Source: Thiotrichaceae bacterium | Lineage (GTDB): Bacteria; Pseudomonadota; Gammaproteobacteria; Thiotrichales; Thiotrichaceae | Length of the DNA: 9,997 bases | NCBI GenBank assembly: GCA_027008885.1 | Contig: JALVDQ010000262.1 | Location: forward strand, 1 to 9,997 | Reading direction: 5' to 3' | In this document: in pieces, positions 1 through 6,924 of the stretch | Position numbering within the stretch: the stretch's first letter is position 1 | How the letters are laid out: every line of letters begins with the position of its first letter | The notes under the pieces: model-generated | What the model was told of the DNA's origin: nothing | The model's database searches: none | The model's input: the letters and a program-made list of their open reading frames with translations, nothing else | Translations under genes and position numbers: made by a program

Positions 1-98
1 GTTGCGTAAACTCCACCGACCCTACAACTCTGCCCTCTGTCTTCTGTCCTCTGTCTTCTGTCCTCTGCTACCCATCCCCCCTGTTTTTTATATATTTT
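1..98 (+). repeat. Composite interspersed repeat, copy 1 (head + heptad array + 29-bp core), truncated by window edge
   Basis: Three modules lie in a row. The head (1-26) matches 6846-6871 at 24 of 26 positions. A heptanucleotide array fills 28-69. The core (70-98) is ACCCAT, six Cs, TG, a run of six Ts and an AT-rich end. The core recurs at 6749-6777, 6893-6921 and 8151-8179, always on the plus strand and outside genes. Copies 1 and 4 are identical over 30 bp. The left end of the head palindrome probably lies before position 1. No coding capacity is evident; mechanism and function are unknown. Confidence 0.85.
28..69 (+). repeat. Heptanucleotide tandem array, six units
   Basis: Six consecutive 7-bp units fit the pattern YTCTGYY: CTCTGCC, CTCTGTC, TTCTGTC, CTCTGTC, TTCTGTC, CTCTGCT. 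The array is pure pyrimidine apart from the G of each unit and runs straight into the 29-bp core. The equivalent array at 6872-6892 has only three units, so the unit number differs between copies in this genome. Confidence 0.85.
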
Positions 99-122
99 CA
101 TGTCTGTTTTTAGGGGGGAGGG
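71..122. other. G/C stem-loop downstream of trpB
   Basis: C76-81 can pair with G113-118, T75 with A119, and C71-73 with G120-122, with A74 bulged. This gives a ten-pair, mostly G-C stem around a 31-base AT-rich loop. It starts 16 bp past the trpB stop codon, so it could stall or end trpB transcription, but no U-run follows on the minus strand. The left arm is part of repeat copy 1. The right G-rich arm is absent from the other three copies, so this hairpin is not a general property of the repeat. Confidence 0.45.
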
Positions 123-137
123 AATATTAAGCGCGTG

Positions 138-1334
138 TTATAGCGATAATTTCTCCGCGACAAAATCAGCATCCTTGTCACCGCGTCCGGAGAGGTTGAC
201 CAGAATGTTTTTGTCTGTTGGCATATCTTTGGCGATTTTCATGGCGTGAGCCAGTGCATGAGCACTTTCGAGCGCGGGAATAATGCCTTCCATTCGGGAT
301 AATTCCATAAAGGCATCCAGACATTCCTTGTCATCTGCGGTGACATATTGCACCCGTTCAATGTCTTTCAGGTAGCAGTGCTGCGGACCAACTCCGGGGT
401 AATCCAGACCGGAGGCAATCGAATAAACGGGGAGCGGATTGCCTTCATCATCTTGCAGGTTATAGCATTCAAAGCCGTGAATCGCGCCTTTGCTGCCCAG
501 CGTCAGGGTGGCGGCATTATCAGGTGTATCCAGCCCTTTTCCGGCAGGTTCTACGCCAATCATATCAACGTCGTCTTCAAGAAAAGCGGTGAATAAACCG
601 ATTGCATTTGAACCACCTCCCACACATGCCATTAAAATATCGGGTAGCTTGCCGTGCTTGTCGAGAAACTGCTGGCGCGCCTCGATGCCCACAACGGTTT
701 GAAAATCACGCACCATTTTGGGAAAAGGATGCGGTCCGACGACCGAGCCAATCGCATAGAATGAGTTTACCGGGTCTTTCAGATACTCTTCAAAGGCGCT
801 GTCTACCGCATCTTTGAGTGTTTTTGTGCCGCGCGTAACCGGCACGATATTGCAGCCAAGAATTTTCATTTTAGTGACATTGGGATGCTCTTTGGCAATG
901 TCGATTTCACCCATGTGAATTTCGCAATCAATACCCACCAGGGCACAGGCGGTTGCCAGCGCAACCCCATGCTGACCCGCGCCAGTTTCTGCCAGCACCC
1001 TGGTTTTACCCATGTGTTTGGCAAGCAATGCTTCACCGATACAGTGATTGATTTTATGCGCGCCGGTGTGATTCAGGTCTTCGCGTTTAAGAAAAATTTG
1101 TGCGCCGCCCAGTTTCTCGCTAAGACGTTTGGCATGATAGATGGGGCTGGGGCGACCTACATAATTTATCTGAAGATCAACAAGCTCATCCTTAAATGCC
1201 TGCGTATTTCTGATTTCCTCGTAGGCATCATTGATTTGATTCATAATTTCAATGAGTTCAGGCGGAATAAGCTGCCCACCATATTCACCAAAGTAACCTT
1301 TCTCATCTGGCATTTCCAGAAATTCTTTGCCCAT
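138..1334 (-). CDS. trpB: Tryptophan synthase beta chain
   Basis: This PLP enzyme joins indole and L-serine to make L-tryptophan in the cytosol, normally in an alpha2-beta2 complex with TrpA. The 398-residue product is of normal family length. Visible hallmarks are YFGEYGG (14-20), the PLP lysine in GAHKIN (Lys94), the catalytic glutamate in AETGAGQHG (Glu116), the phosphate-binding GGGSN (239-243) and [15 protein letters not shown] near the C-terminus. The frame extends four codons upstream to a TTG, but the ATG at 1334 is preferred because GGAG lies seven bases before it. Sequence details such as [18 protein letters not shown] and [14 protein letters not shown] differ from the enteric TrpB pattern as I recall it. 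No trpA follows; the gene stands 93 bp downstream of nadK. It could be the only trpB or a second paralogue. Confidence 0.95.
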   Translation of the reverse strand: MGKEFLEMPDEKGYFGEYGGQLIPPELIEIMNQINDAYEEIRNTQAFKDELVDLQINYVGRPSPIYHAKRLSEKLGGAQIFLKREDLNHTGAHKINHCIGEALLAKHMGKTRVLAETGAGQHGVALATACALVGIDCEIHMGEIDIAKEHPNVTKMKILGCNIVPVTRGTKTLKDAVDSAFEEYLKDPVNSFYAIGSVVGPHPFPKMVRDFQTVVGIEARQQFLDKHGKLPDILMACVGGGSNAIGLFTAFLEDDVDMIGVEPAGKGLDTPDNAATLTLGSKGAIHGFECYNLQDDEGNPLPVYSIASGLDYPGVGPQHCYLKDIERVQYVTADDKECLDAFMELSRMEGIIPALESAHALAHAMKIAKDMPTDKNILVNLSGRGDKDADFVAEKLSL

Positions 1335-1427
1335 TGTATTCTCCAAAATAAATTAATAACTCTACAAAGGTAGTTTACTTAATCGAAAATTTCCAGATTG
1401 AGTAACTGATTTTTCTCTCAGAGGTTA

Positions 1428-2294
1428 TCAGGGGCTAACACTCCAACCCAGTTTGTTTCTCAAAATGTGGTAGTAGTCGTATGATTCGGGGTGCATTAAT
1501 TGCAATTTATGGGATTTCTCGCGTATGACGATATGATCTCCCGCCTGCAGGTTAATATTCGATTGTCCGTCGAAAGAAACTCTTGCGTTTACATTGCGGT
1601 TTTCACACAGTGTGATGTGAATTCGGCTTTCATTGCTGATAACAATAGGGCGGTTGCTCAAGGTATGCGGACATATTGGAACAAGTACCACAGCTTCAAG
1701 ACCAGGGTGCAATATTGGTCCTCCGCCCGAGAGCGAGTAGGCTGTCGATCCGGTAGGTGTGGCGATGACGATGCCATCTGCGCGTTGTCTGTTAACAAAG
1801 TTTTCGTTGACATAGGTTGTAAACTCAATCATGCGTATATCGTTTCTGACATGCAGAACCACATCATTGAGTGCAATACTTCCTCCGAGGCTTTTTTCAC
1901 CGCGAAAAGCTTCTGCGTATAATAGTGAGCGCGTTTCAATGGTATATTTACCGTGAAGCATCGCTGTTAATTGTTCACTGATTTCAGAAGGCAGTATATC
2001 GACCAGGAAACCCAGGCGTCCAAGGTTTATTCCAATAACGGGTATCTCCTTGTCACTGAGCAACCGCCCTGCCTTGAGCAAGGTACCATCCCCACCGACA
2101 ACAATCGCAAGATCAATGCGCTTACAAAGTTTTTCAGTGTCCATAACTGGAATATCAATAAATTTTGCAGCGTTTTCATCGGCAATAATTTTAAAGTTCT
2201 GTTTTTTCAAGAAAGCTAATAATGCGCTCAGCGTGGCTTCAATGCGCTTGTCATTTTCTTTGCAAAAAATCCCGATGGTGGAGAATTGTTTCAT
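1428..2294 (-). CDS. nadK: NAD kinase
   Basis: This cytosolic enzyme phosphorylates NAD to NADP using ATP or polyphosphate and sets the NADP(H) pool. The 288-residue length is normal for bacterial NAD kinases. Motifs are VVGGDGTLLKA with the GGDGT signature at 67-71 (catalytic Asp69), INLGRLGFL shortly after, and the conserved ADGIVIATPTGSTAYSLSGG segment in the middle. A beta-rich C-terminal half (FDGQSNINLQAGDHIVI) completes the fold. The ATG at 2294 is preceded by AGGA eight bases upstream. The gene is divergent from the EamA transporter across 60 bp and lies 93 bp upstream of trpB on the same strand, so co-transcription with trpB is possible but not shown. Confidence 0.95.
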   Translation of the reverse strand: MKQFSTIGIFCKENDKRIEATLSALLAFLKKQNFKIIADENAAKFIDIPVMDTEKLCKRIDLAIVVGGDGTLLKAGRLLSDKEIPVIGINLGRLGFLVDILPSEISEQLTAMLHGKYTIETRSLLYAEAFRGEKSLGGSIALNDVVLHVRNDIRMIEFTTYVNENFVNRQRADGIVIATPTGSTAYSLSGGGPILHPGLEAVVLVPICPHTLSNRPIVISNESRIHITLCENRNVNARVSFDGQSNINLQAGDHIVIREKSHKLQLMHPESYDYYHILRNKLGWSVSP

Positions 2295-2354
2295 GCATGA
2301 ATCCTGTTTTATACGTTACACTTCAACGCCTATCTTATCCTAAAAGAGAAAATA

Positions 2355-3254
2355 ATGCGGACAGTTCCTTCGGTACTTACTGGTAACTTGTTAATGCTGC
2401 TTACTGCTGCTCTCTGGGGCTTTGCATTTGTTGCACAAAAAACCGGCATGGCGCATCTGGGACCGTTTGTTTTTAGTGCCATCCGCTTTGCCATTGGTGC
2501 GAGCTGTCTGCTTTTCCTGCTTCGCTGGTTTGGATATAAACGCCTCACCCGGCAGGGAATAATCGCGGGCATTTTCATGGGTGTTGTTTTAACCTTTGGT
2601 GCAATGCTGCAACAAATCGGTATTGTAGAAACAACCGCAGGCAAGAGTGGTTTTATCACCTCAATCTATATTTTGCTTATTCCTGTATTCCTTTCATTTT
2701 CGGGAAAGCATCTGTCATTGCAGGTTTGGGCTGCGGCATTACTGGTTTTGTCAGGGCTGTATTTTTTAAGCATTGAAGAAGGTGAATTTGACCAGATTAA
2801 CAAGGGTGATATATGGGTGTTAGCTTCTTCGGTTTTTTGGGCAGCACATATTCTGTTGATAGAAAAGGCGGTAAAACGCCATGATCCATTACGTTTGTCT
2901 ATCGTACAATTTTATACCTGTTCGTTATTGTCTTTGGCGGGTGCCTTTATTTTTGAAGATATGATTTGGTCTGATATAAAAAGCGGTATTGTCGGCGGCT
3001 GGCTGGAATTAGCGTATGCGAGCATTGCCTCGGTTGCTATTGCGTATACATTACAGGTATTTGCACAGCGTTCGGTGCCCTCACACCATGCGGCATTAGT
3101 ATTGTCACTTGAAGCTGTTTTTGCTGTGATCGGTGGTGTTTTGTTATTGAATGAAGAACTGACCTTGCGAATGATTCTGGGTTTTTTGCTGATGTTTGCA
3201 GGTATTATTCTGGCGCAGTGGAAATTTTCCTCCGGGAATCTGCCTGAGAATTAA
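2355..3254 (+). CDS. EamA-family (drug/metabolite transporter superfamily) inner-membrane permease
   Basis: The 299-residue protein is almost entirely hydrophobic, with about ten membrane segments in two halves, the duplicated EamA arrangement of the DMT superfamily. The first half opens with LLTAALWGFAFVAQKTG, a typical start of the first EamA repeat. The second opens near GDIWVLASSVFWAAHILLIEKA and ends with the characteristic SLEAVFAVIGGVLLLNEELT and MILGFLLMFAGIILAQ. Such proteins export or import small metabolites such as amino acids or nucleotide precursors; the substrate cannot be read from sequence. The ATG at 2355 follows a purine-rich AAAAGAGAAAATA. The gene converges on the exported repeat protein, with a stem-loop between them. 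Confidence 0.9.
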   Translation: MRTVPSVLTGNLLMLLTAALWGFAFVAQKTGMAHLGPFVFSAIRFAIGASCLLFLLRWFGYKRLTRQGIIAGIFMGVVLTFGAMLQQIGIVETTAGKSGFITSIYILLIPVFLSFSGKHLSLQVWAAALLVLSGLYFLSIEEGEFDQINKGDIWVLASSVFWAAHILLIEKAVKRHDPLRLSIVQFYTCSLLSLAGAFIFEDMIWSDIKSGIVGGWLELAYASIASVAIAYTLQVFAQRSVPSHHAALVLSLEAVFAVIGGVLLLNEELTLRMILGFLLMFAGIILAQWKFSSGNLPEN

Positions 3255-3260
3255 GCCCCA

Positions 3261-3296
3261 AGTTTCGGAGTAATGCTAGATTTGAACTCCGAAACT
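3261..3296. terminator. Perfect 11-bp stem-loop between convergent genes
   Basis: AGTTTCGGAGT (3261-3271) and ACTCCGAAACT (3286-3296) are perfect inverted repeats around a 14-base loop, starting six bases past the transporter stop codon. The position between convergent genes suggests a terminator for the plus strand, possibly serving both. No uninterrupted T-run follows directly on either strand; the nearest is TTTT about 10 bases on, so intrinsic termination may be weak. Confidence 0.55.
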
Positions 3297-3336
3297 GGAA
3301 TCTCCTTTTATTTCCGTATTCCCGGAAGGCTCTCAA

Positions 3337-4053
3337 TTATTCAGAAATCTTTTGCACTTTTGTTTCAACCGCTGGAGGGCGAACCGGATCGGTAGTCACA
3401 GCAACCGGATACCAGAGTGTTTTTCCCTGAATAAAGACAGGGGGACGACCAATGTGCATAAAGGGTTTACCCTCTGCGATAATTGCCTGATAGTCCTTGT
3501 ACATATACATCTGTGGTGCGGGGGAAGGCGCAGAAAAAGCATTTAAACGCGCTTTGGGTGCATTTTTTCCGTTGGCTTCCACAGTGATCTGTATATGCTT
3601 GTTGTTTTGCAGCAGTGCCTTGAGCTTTTCTATAGTTGCCGGATCTGTTTTGCCACTAATGCTGTAGAACATATCGGCATTTTTATTGCTGGATGATTTA
3701 ACCTCAGCTTTTACTTTCAAATAAGGATTTCTTAGCAGATTGACCAGCATTTTGGCTGTTTTTAAATCGGTACTTCCATGAACTGTATAAACAGGTGTAT
3801 CAGTATTGTTTGCTGATGATCTTTTATTTGGGGAGGCTAAATGAGCTTCAGCTTTTACTTTCAAATACGGGTTTCTTAGCAGATTGACCAGCATCTGTGC
3901 GGTTTTCAAGTCTGTAGTTCCACTCGCTGTATAGGTCTTGTTATCCATGGGAAAACTGGGTGCTACACTGTTGTCCGGCTTGTTCGCAAACGCGACTCCA
4001 GCGGTGAGTACGGTGGTTGCTACAACAAGACTGTTTTTGGAAAATAGTTTCAT
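3337..4053 (-). CDS. Exported protein with three internal beta-alpha-beta-like repeats, function unknown
   Basis: I do not recognise the family. The 238-residue product begins with a Sec-type signal peptide (lysines at 2 and 6, hydrophobic 8-22, likely cleavage after AFA at 23), so it is probably periplasmic or secreted. Three repeats follow at about 41-70, 89-118 and 130-160. Each has a short strand (YTASG, YTVHG, YSISG), a T-D start to a helix (DLKTAKMLVNLLRN in repeat 2), and a second strand (YLKVKAEV in repeat 2). Repeats 1 and 2 are nearly identical; repeat 3 is diverged. Linkers are rich in Ser, Asn and Lys, and the tail is Pro-rich with a hydrophobic patch (GKTLWYPVAVTTDP). No cysteines were seen. 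The start ATG has AAGGGG 12 bases upstream, rather far, but the signal peptide supports it. The gene looks monocistronic. Confidence 0.8.
   Translation of the reverse strand: MKLFSKNSLVVATTVLTAGVAFANKPDNSVAPSFPMDNKTYTASGTTDLKTAQMLVNLLRNPYLKVKAEAHLASPNKRSSANNTDTPVYTVHGSTDLKTAKMLVNLLRNPYLKVKAEVKSSSNKNADMFYSISGKTDPATIEKLKALLQNNKHIQITVEANGKNAPKARLNAFSAPSPAPQMYMYKDYQAIIAEGKPFMHIGRPPVFIQGKTLWYPVAVTTDPVRPPAVETKVQKISE
3705..3894 (-). repeat. Intragenic direct repeat, 144-bp period
   Basis: The 46-bp blocks 3705-3750 and 3849-3894 agree at 44 of 46 positions and sit exactly 144 bp (48 codons) apart. They encode most of the helix and second strand of protein repeats 1 and 2. Near identity at the nucleotide level, including third positions, points to a fairly recent in-frame duplication or gene conversion rather than protein-level constraint alone. 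Confidence 0.85.
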
Positions 4054-4101
4054 GTGATTCTTAATCCCCTTGATGTTATGATGTTATTTGGCTACCAGTT
4101 A

Positions 4102-4107
4102 ATTATA
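4102..4107 (-). promoter_or_regulatory. Candidate -10 box for the exported repeat protein gene
   Basis: Read on the minus strand this is TATAAT, a perfect sigma-70 -10 hexamer, 48 bp before the ATG at 4053. No good -35 hexamer stands 16-18 bp upstream, so the call rests on the -10 alone. Confidence 0.4.
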
Positions 4108-4182
4108 GACTTAATCAGCGAGAAAATAAGATCAAATTTATCGAAGATAAGAAAATTTTCTCATTTATTGATTTGAGTTATT

Positions 4183-5373
4183 TCAGGAAGCCCTTTTGTT
4201 TGCCACTAAACTTGTGATGCCTGTGAATACTCTTTTGAACTGTACCCAGGTAAAGCGTTTTAAGGAGTAAAAATCAAACCGGGGGATTTCCATATCACCG
4301 ACAATAATGTCTTTATCCTGATTATAGGTATGAAAACTTAAGGCAGGAAAATCAGGCTGGAGAGTTTCAATTGTTTTTTCCCTGTAACCACCCTCAATCT
4401 GTATCAGCTTATTGATATGAAGCTTGTGCCCATAGCGTTTTCCGCAATTTTGTGCCACACGGTAAATGGCATCCCCCTCTTTTATAAAATGCCCGCCCAT
4501 TCGCGCGTTTGTTACATCTGAAACTACGGGTTCGTCATACAGTTTTTTGAAAGGCTTTGTGAGCAGCTCGGGCGACTTGTAAATGGAAAGCTCATCATTG
4601 CATCCTGCGCCCTTGCTTATTTCTGTGGTAAACAAATACCAGCCATCACTGGTTTTTAGTGGAGTTGAGTCTACCGCCTGAATATCAAGCAGTGTTTTGT
4701 TTTTCTGCCACTGATAGGGAAATGAAGTGCATTCATACAGATCCACAGAACCAGCATCAGCACTTTCCGGAATCATGTAGAACCTGCCATTTTCTTCAAA
4801 GATGCAAGGGTAGGACAGATGATATTCTTTTTTCAGTATTATTTTTGGATTGATCAGTTTGGCATTTTCAGGATCAAGTTCGGCAACCATTAAATAACCA
4901 TGCCAATCCTTGAATTGTAACTCTTCATAGAAAATGTAATAGGTGTTGTTTTTAAAAATAATAAAGGGATCCGCCTGGAATACACGCGAGTCCGGGATAA
5001 TTTTTTTCCACGTTGAATCATCTTTATGTCTGAAAACAATCACCCACTGAACGGGAATAAAAGCATCAAACAATTTTTTGGTAAATGATAATAATTTGTA
5101 AGCCGTTTTTTCGATTTTGGGCAGCTCTGAACGCTCGTATTCAAGCTGCGTTTCTTCAATCCCGAGGCGTTCACAAAACAGCCTGATTTTGTCTCTGGCA
5201 CTTTGCAAGGTATTAGACAGCGCTGTCTGCCCTGCTGACAGGCTCGCTGTTTTTATGATTTCTCCATCTTTATAAAATTCCAGTTTAATATGATTTTTAA
5301 AGACGGCAGCTTGATAAATACCTCTCTCAAAACTGGATTTTCCCGCTATTTTAAGCGAATAGGTATGCGGCAT
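4183..5373 (-). CDS. GINT1-N-like beta-propeller domain protein, probably in surface glycan synthesis
   Basis: The 396-residue soluble protein has no signal peptide or membrane segment. From about residue 110 to the end it shows repeated propeller-blade motifs in which an aromatic-rich strand pair follows a D-P or D-S-T turn: QADPFIIFKNNTYYIFYEEL (133-152), then LSYPCIFEENGRFYMIPES, then DSTPLKTSDGWYLFTT. I recognise this pattern from the N-terminal domain of glucosamine inositolphosphorylceramide transferase-like proteins, a GH43-like five-bladed fold found in bacterial polysaccharide clusters. Catalytic activity is not established for that domain. The first 100 residues (strands, then a basic helical stretch) are unassigned. 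No strong ribosome site precedes the ATG at 5373. The gene follows the glycosyltransferase by 43 bp on the same strand, so an operon and shared glycan role are inferred. Confidence 0.75.
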   Translation of the reverse strand: MPHTYSLKIAGKSSFERGIYQAAVFKNHIKLEFYKDGEIIKTASLSAGQTALSNTLQSARDKIRLFCERLGIEETQLEYERSELPKIEKTAYKLLSFTKKLFDAFIPVQWVIVFRHKDDSTWKKIIPDSRVFQADPFIIFKNNTYYIFYEELQFKDWHGYLMVAELDPENAKLINPKIILKKEYHLSYPCIFEENGRFYMIPESADAGSVDLYECTSFPYQWQKNKTLLDIQAVDSTPLKTSDGWYLFTTEISKGAGCNDELSIYKSPELLTKPFKKLYDEPVVSDVTNARMGGHFIKEGDAIYRVAQNCGKRYGHKLHINKLIQIEGGYREKTIETLQPDFPALSFHTYNQDKDIIVGDMEIPRFDFYSLKRFTWVQFKRVFTGITSLVANKRAS

Positions 5374-5394
5374 TTTGCTAGTCCGGATGCTTTA

Positions 5395-5416
5395 ATAAAC
5401 AGAGGATAAACAGAGG
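5395..5416 (-). repeat. Perfect tandem duplication of an 11-bp unit
   Basis: ATAAACAGAGG occurs twice head to tail (5395-5405, 5406-5416), directly after the glycosyltransferase stop codon and before the downstream gene's ATG. Read on the minus strand each unit begins CCTCTGT, which resembles the heptad of the interspersed repeat; this may be coincidence. Confidence 0.8.
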
Positions 5417-6586
5417 CTACAAGCTTGCCTGCACCTGCCTGAGTTTAGGATTATTCTGTATATTTTGCTGATGCAGTGCCTCATACAGATCCTCATGCTG
5501 TTTGACCTGTTGCTCCAGGGTAAAATTATCCAGACAGCGTTGTCGCGCCGCCTTACCCAGTTTTTTAAACTCTGCCTTATCCATTTCTACCATTTTCTGC
5601 CAGGCAGCAGCCATAGCCTGATCGTCCCTTACCGGAGTAATCAAGCCAGTATCACCGATAATATAATCATTATCACCAACATCAGTTGCAACACAGGGGA
5701 CTTCAGAAACCATCGCTTCACCCAGGGTAAGCGGAAACGCTTCGCCCAAAGAGGTCAGCGTAGCCAGATCAAAGGCATTAACGACATCAGGAATATCCTG
5801 GCGATTGCCAAGCATGTGAACCCGCTCCTGCAAACCAAGCTCTGCTCGCAGGGATGTCAGCTCCTGATTATTTTCATCGACATTTGTGCCAACCAGCATG
5901 TAATGAACCTCAGGATGTTTTTTAGCCAGAATAGCAGCAGAGTGTAAAAAACCAATATGGTTCTTCTGCCGATGAAAACGTGCAATCTTGCCAATAACAA
6001 AAGCATCTTCGGGAATACCCAAACTGCGGCGAATTTCCATGCCCTTTGGTTTATTGGGAAAACAGCGGCTGGTTTCAACGCCATTAGGAATTACAATTGC
6101 CTTGCTGTTATCAAAGCCCCAATCGAGATGTTGTTCCTGATTCAGGTGGGAAACGTACATAATACACTCAGGCGACTTTGACATCAGACCCCACAGGCGA
6201 AGTTGCATACGCTTTCTGACAGGCTCTTTGTCGTAGTGCTCAAGCGGCTCATGCACAGTCCAGATAACAGGTGGTTTTTTGGGTAGAAAACGTCTGAAAA
6301 CAGTGCCAACCACACCGCCTTCATACATTGTGCCGTGAATCACATCAGGATTAAATTCCTTCAGCAGCGTATAGGCTCTGCGGATATTAAAAGGCGTTTG
6401 CTTAAGCGTCAGCGACTCAACAGGAATACCCAGTTCACGGATGCTATCCGCCAGATAAGTTTCCCGATCAAGTGAAATAAGCATCATTTCAAACTTGTTT
6501 TTATCCAGCTCACTCAACAAGCGCCGGAGCTGTACTTCAGCGCCACCTGTTTCCAGTCCAGTAGAGATATGGGCAATCTTGATCAT
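5417..6586 (-). CDS. Family 4 (GT-B) glycosyltransferase
   Basis: This 389-residue protein should transfer a sugar from a nucleotide-sugar donor to a lipid-linked or polysaccharide acceptor at the inner face of the membrane. The N-terminal domain shows HISTGLETGGAE with GGAE at 14-17, and a central WTVHEPLEHYD. The C-terminal donor domain starts after VIPNGVE and shows the conserved Arg203 and Lys208 (GKIARFHRQKNH), then the E-x7-E motif EAFPLTLGE (Glu282 and Glu290) and GDTGLI. These define GT4 retaining enzymes; donor and acceptor cannot be read. The frame is open 29 codons further up, but the ATG at 6586 starts exactly at the usual MIKIAHIST and has AAGG eight bases before it. It is the first gene of a likely two-gene unit with the propeller protein. 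Confidence 0.92.
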   Translation of the reverse strand: MIKIAHISTGLETGGAEVQLRRLLSELDKNKFEMMLISLDRETYLADSIRELGIPVESLTLKQTPFNIRRAYTLLKEFNPDVIHGTMYEGGVVGTVFRRFLPKKPPVIWTVHEPLEHYDKEPVRKRMQLRLWGLMSKSPECIMYVSHLNQEQHLDWGFDNSKAIVIPNGVETSRCFPNKPKGMEIRRSLGIPEDAFVIGKIARFHRQKNHIGFLHSAAILAKKHPEVHYMLVGTNVDENNQELTSLRAELGLQERVHMLGNRQDIPDVVNAFDLATLTSLGEAFPLTLGEAMVSEVPCVATDVGDNDYIIGDTGLITPVRDDQAMAAAWQKMVEMDKAEFKKLGKAARQRCLDNFTLEQQVKQHEDLYEALHQQNIQNNPKLRQVQASL

Positions 6587-6748
6587 TTTCTTCGCCTTTT
6601 GTTTTGCGTTGTTTTTATTCATTTGATCTAGTATCTCACAGGCTTGCATAATGTCTGAAAAATTAGCAGACAAGCGGGCTTATATAAGGGACAGCGCAAC
6701 AACACCGCAATGCCTTGATGGCAAAAACAAGAAACATCCCTGATTACA
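6587..6748. promoter_or_regulatory. Upstream region of the glycosyltransferase gene with two small palindromes
   Basis: No convincing gene lies here. TGTCTG (6652-6657) and CAGACA (6667-6672) form an inverted repeat around nine bases, and CTTATATAAG (6679-6688) is a perfect 10-bp palindrome. On the minus strand, TTATAT within that palindrome follows TTGCGG by 17 bp and could be a weak sigma-70 promoter for the glycosyltransferase pair. Together with 6749-6958 this forms a 372-bp gap otherwise filled by repeats. Confidence 0.35.
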
Positions 6749-6777
6749 ACCCATCCCCCCTGTTTTTTACATATTTT
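6749..6777 (+). repeat. Interspersed repeat core, copy 2
   Basis: This copy carries the 29-bp core only, with no heptad array or head before it. It differs from copies 1 and 4 by one base in the AT-rich end (ACATATTTT instead of ATATATTTT). It lies 144 bp before copy 3 in the same orientation. Confidence 0.85.
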
Positions 6778-6822
6778 GCATTTAAACAGCCGCGGAGTTG
6801 TGTAGCCATGCGCAATCAACCA

Positions 6823-6866
6823 TAACCGAGGTTTAAATCTGGTCGGTTACGTAAACTCCACCAACC
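6823..6866. repeat. Nested inverted repeats around the head of repeat copy 3
   Basis: TAACCGA (6823-6829) and TCGGTTA (6843-6849) are perfect inverted repeats around 13 bases. Overlapping them, GGTCGGT (6841-6847) faces ACCAACC (6860-6866) across 12 bases with one mismatch, which becomes a G-U pair if transcribed on the minus strand. The arms share bases, so the two stems are mutually exclusive. In copy 1 the corresponding right arm is ACCGACC, which would pair perfectly with GGTCGGT if that lies beyond the window edge. The layout recalls REP-type palindromic units, but no matching family is claimed. Confidence 0.6.
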
Positions 6867-6921
6867 CTACATGCTGTCCTCTGTCCTCTGCCACCCATCC
6901 CCCCTGTTTTTTATACATTTT
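6846..6921 (+). repeat. Composite interspersed repeat, copy 3 (complete: head, 3 heptads, core)
   Basis: The head is 6846-6871, the heptad array is 6872-6892 (TGCTGTC, CTCTGTC, CTCTGCC) and the core is 6893-6921. The module order matches copy 1, but with three heptads instead of six. The core ends three bases before the likely hrcA -10 hexamer, so any hrcA -35 region falls inside the repeat. Confidence 0.85.
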
Positions 6922-6924
6922 GTC

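Noticed and set aside
28..69. Short regular repeats suggesting a CRISPR array
   Set aside because: Units are 7 bp head to tail with no unique spacers, and no cas genes are present.
71..122. G-quadruplex formed by the G-runs
   Set aside because: The G6 and G3 runs lie on opposite strands of the two arms, so neither strand carries four separate G-tracts in the usual spacing.
885..1373. Plus-strand open frame of 162 codons
   Set aside because: It lies almost wholly antisense to trpB, whose family motifs are unmistakable, and its product shows no recognisable domain.
4119..4172. AT-rich inverted repeats (GAGAAAAT with ATTTTCTC; TTATC with GATAA) downstream of the propeller gene
   Set aside because: The stems are weak and AT-only or have long loops; such pairings are expected by chance in sequence this AT-rich.
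6652..6672. SOS-box-like CTG...CAG within TGTCTG/CAGACA
   Set aside because: The spacing between CTG and CAG is nine bases, not the ten of the enteric box, and this LexA may not use that box at all; kept only as an inverted repeat.
6628..6819. Minus-strand open frame of 63 codons in the gap upstream of the glycosyltransferase
   Set aside because: It runs through repeat copy 2, has no good ribosome site, and gives a product without recognisable features.
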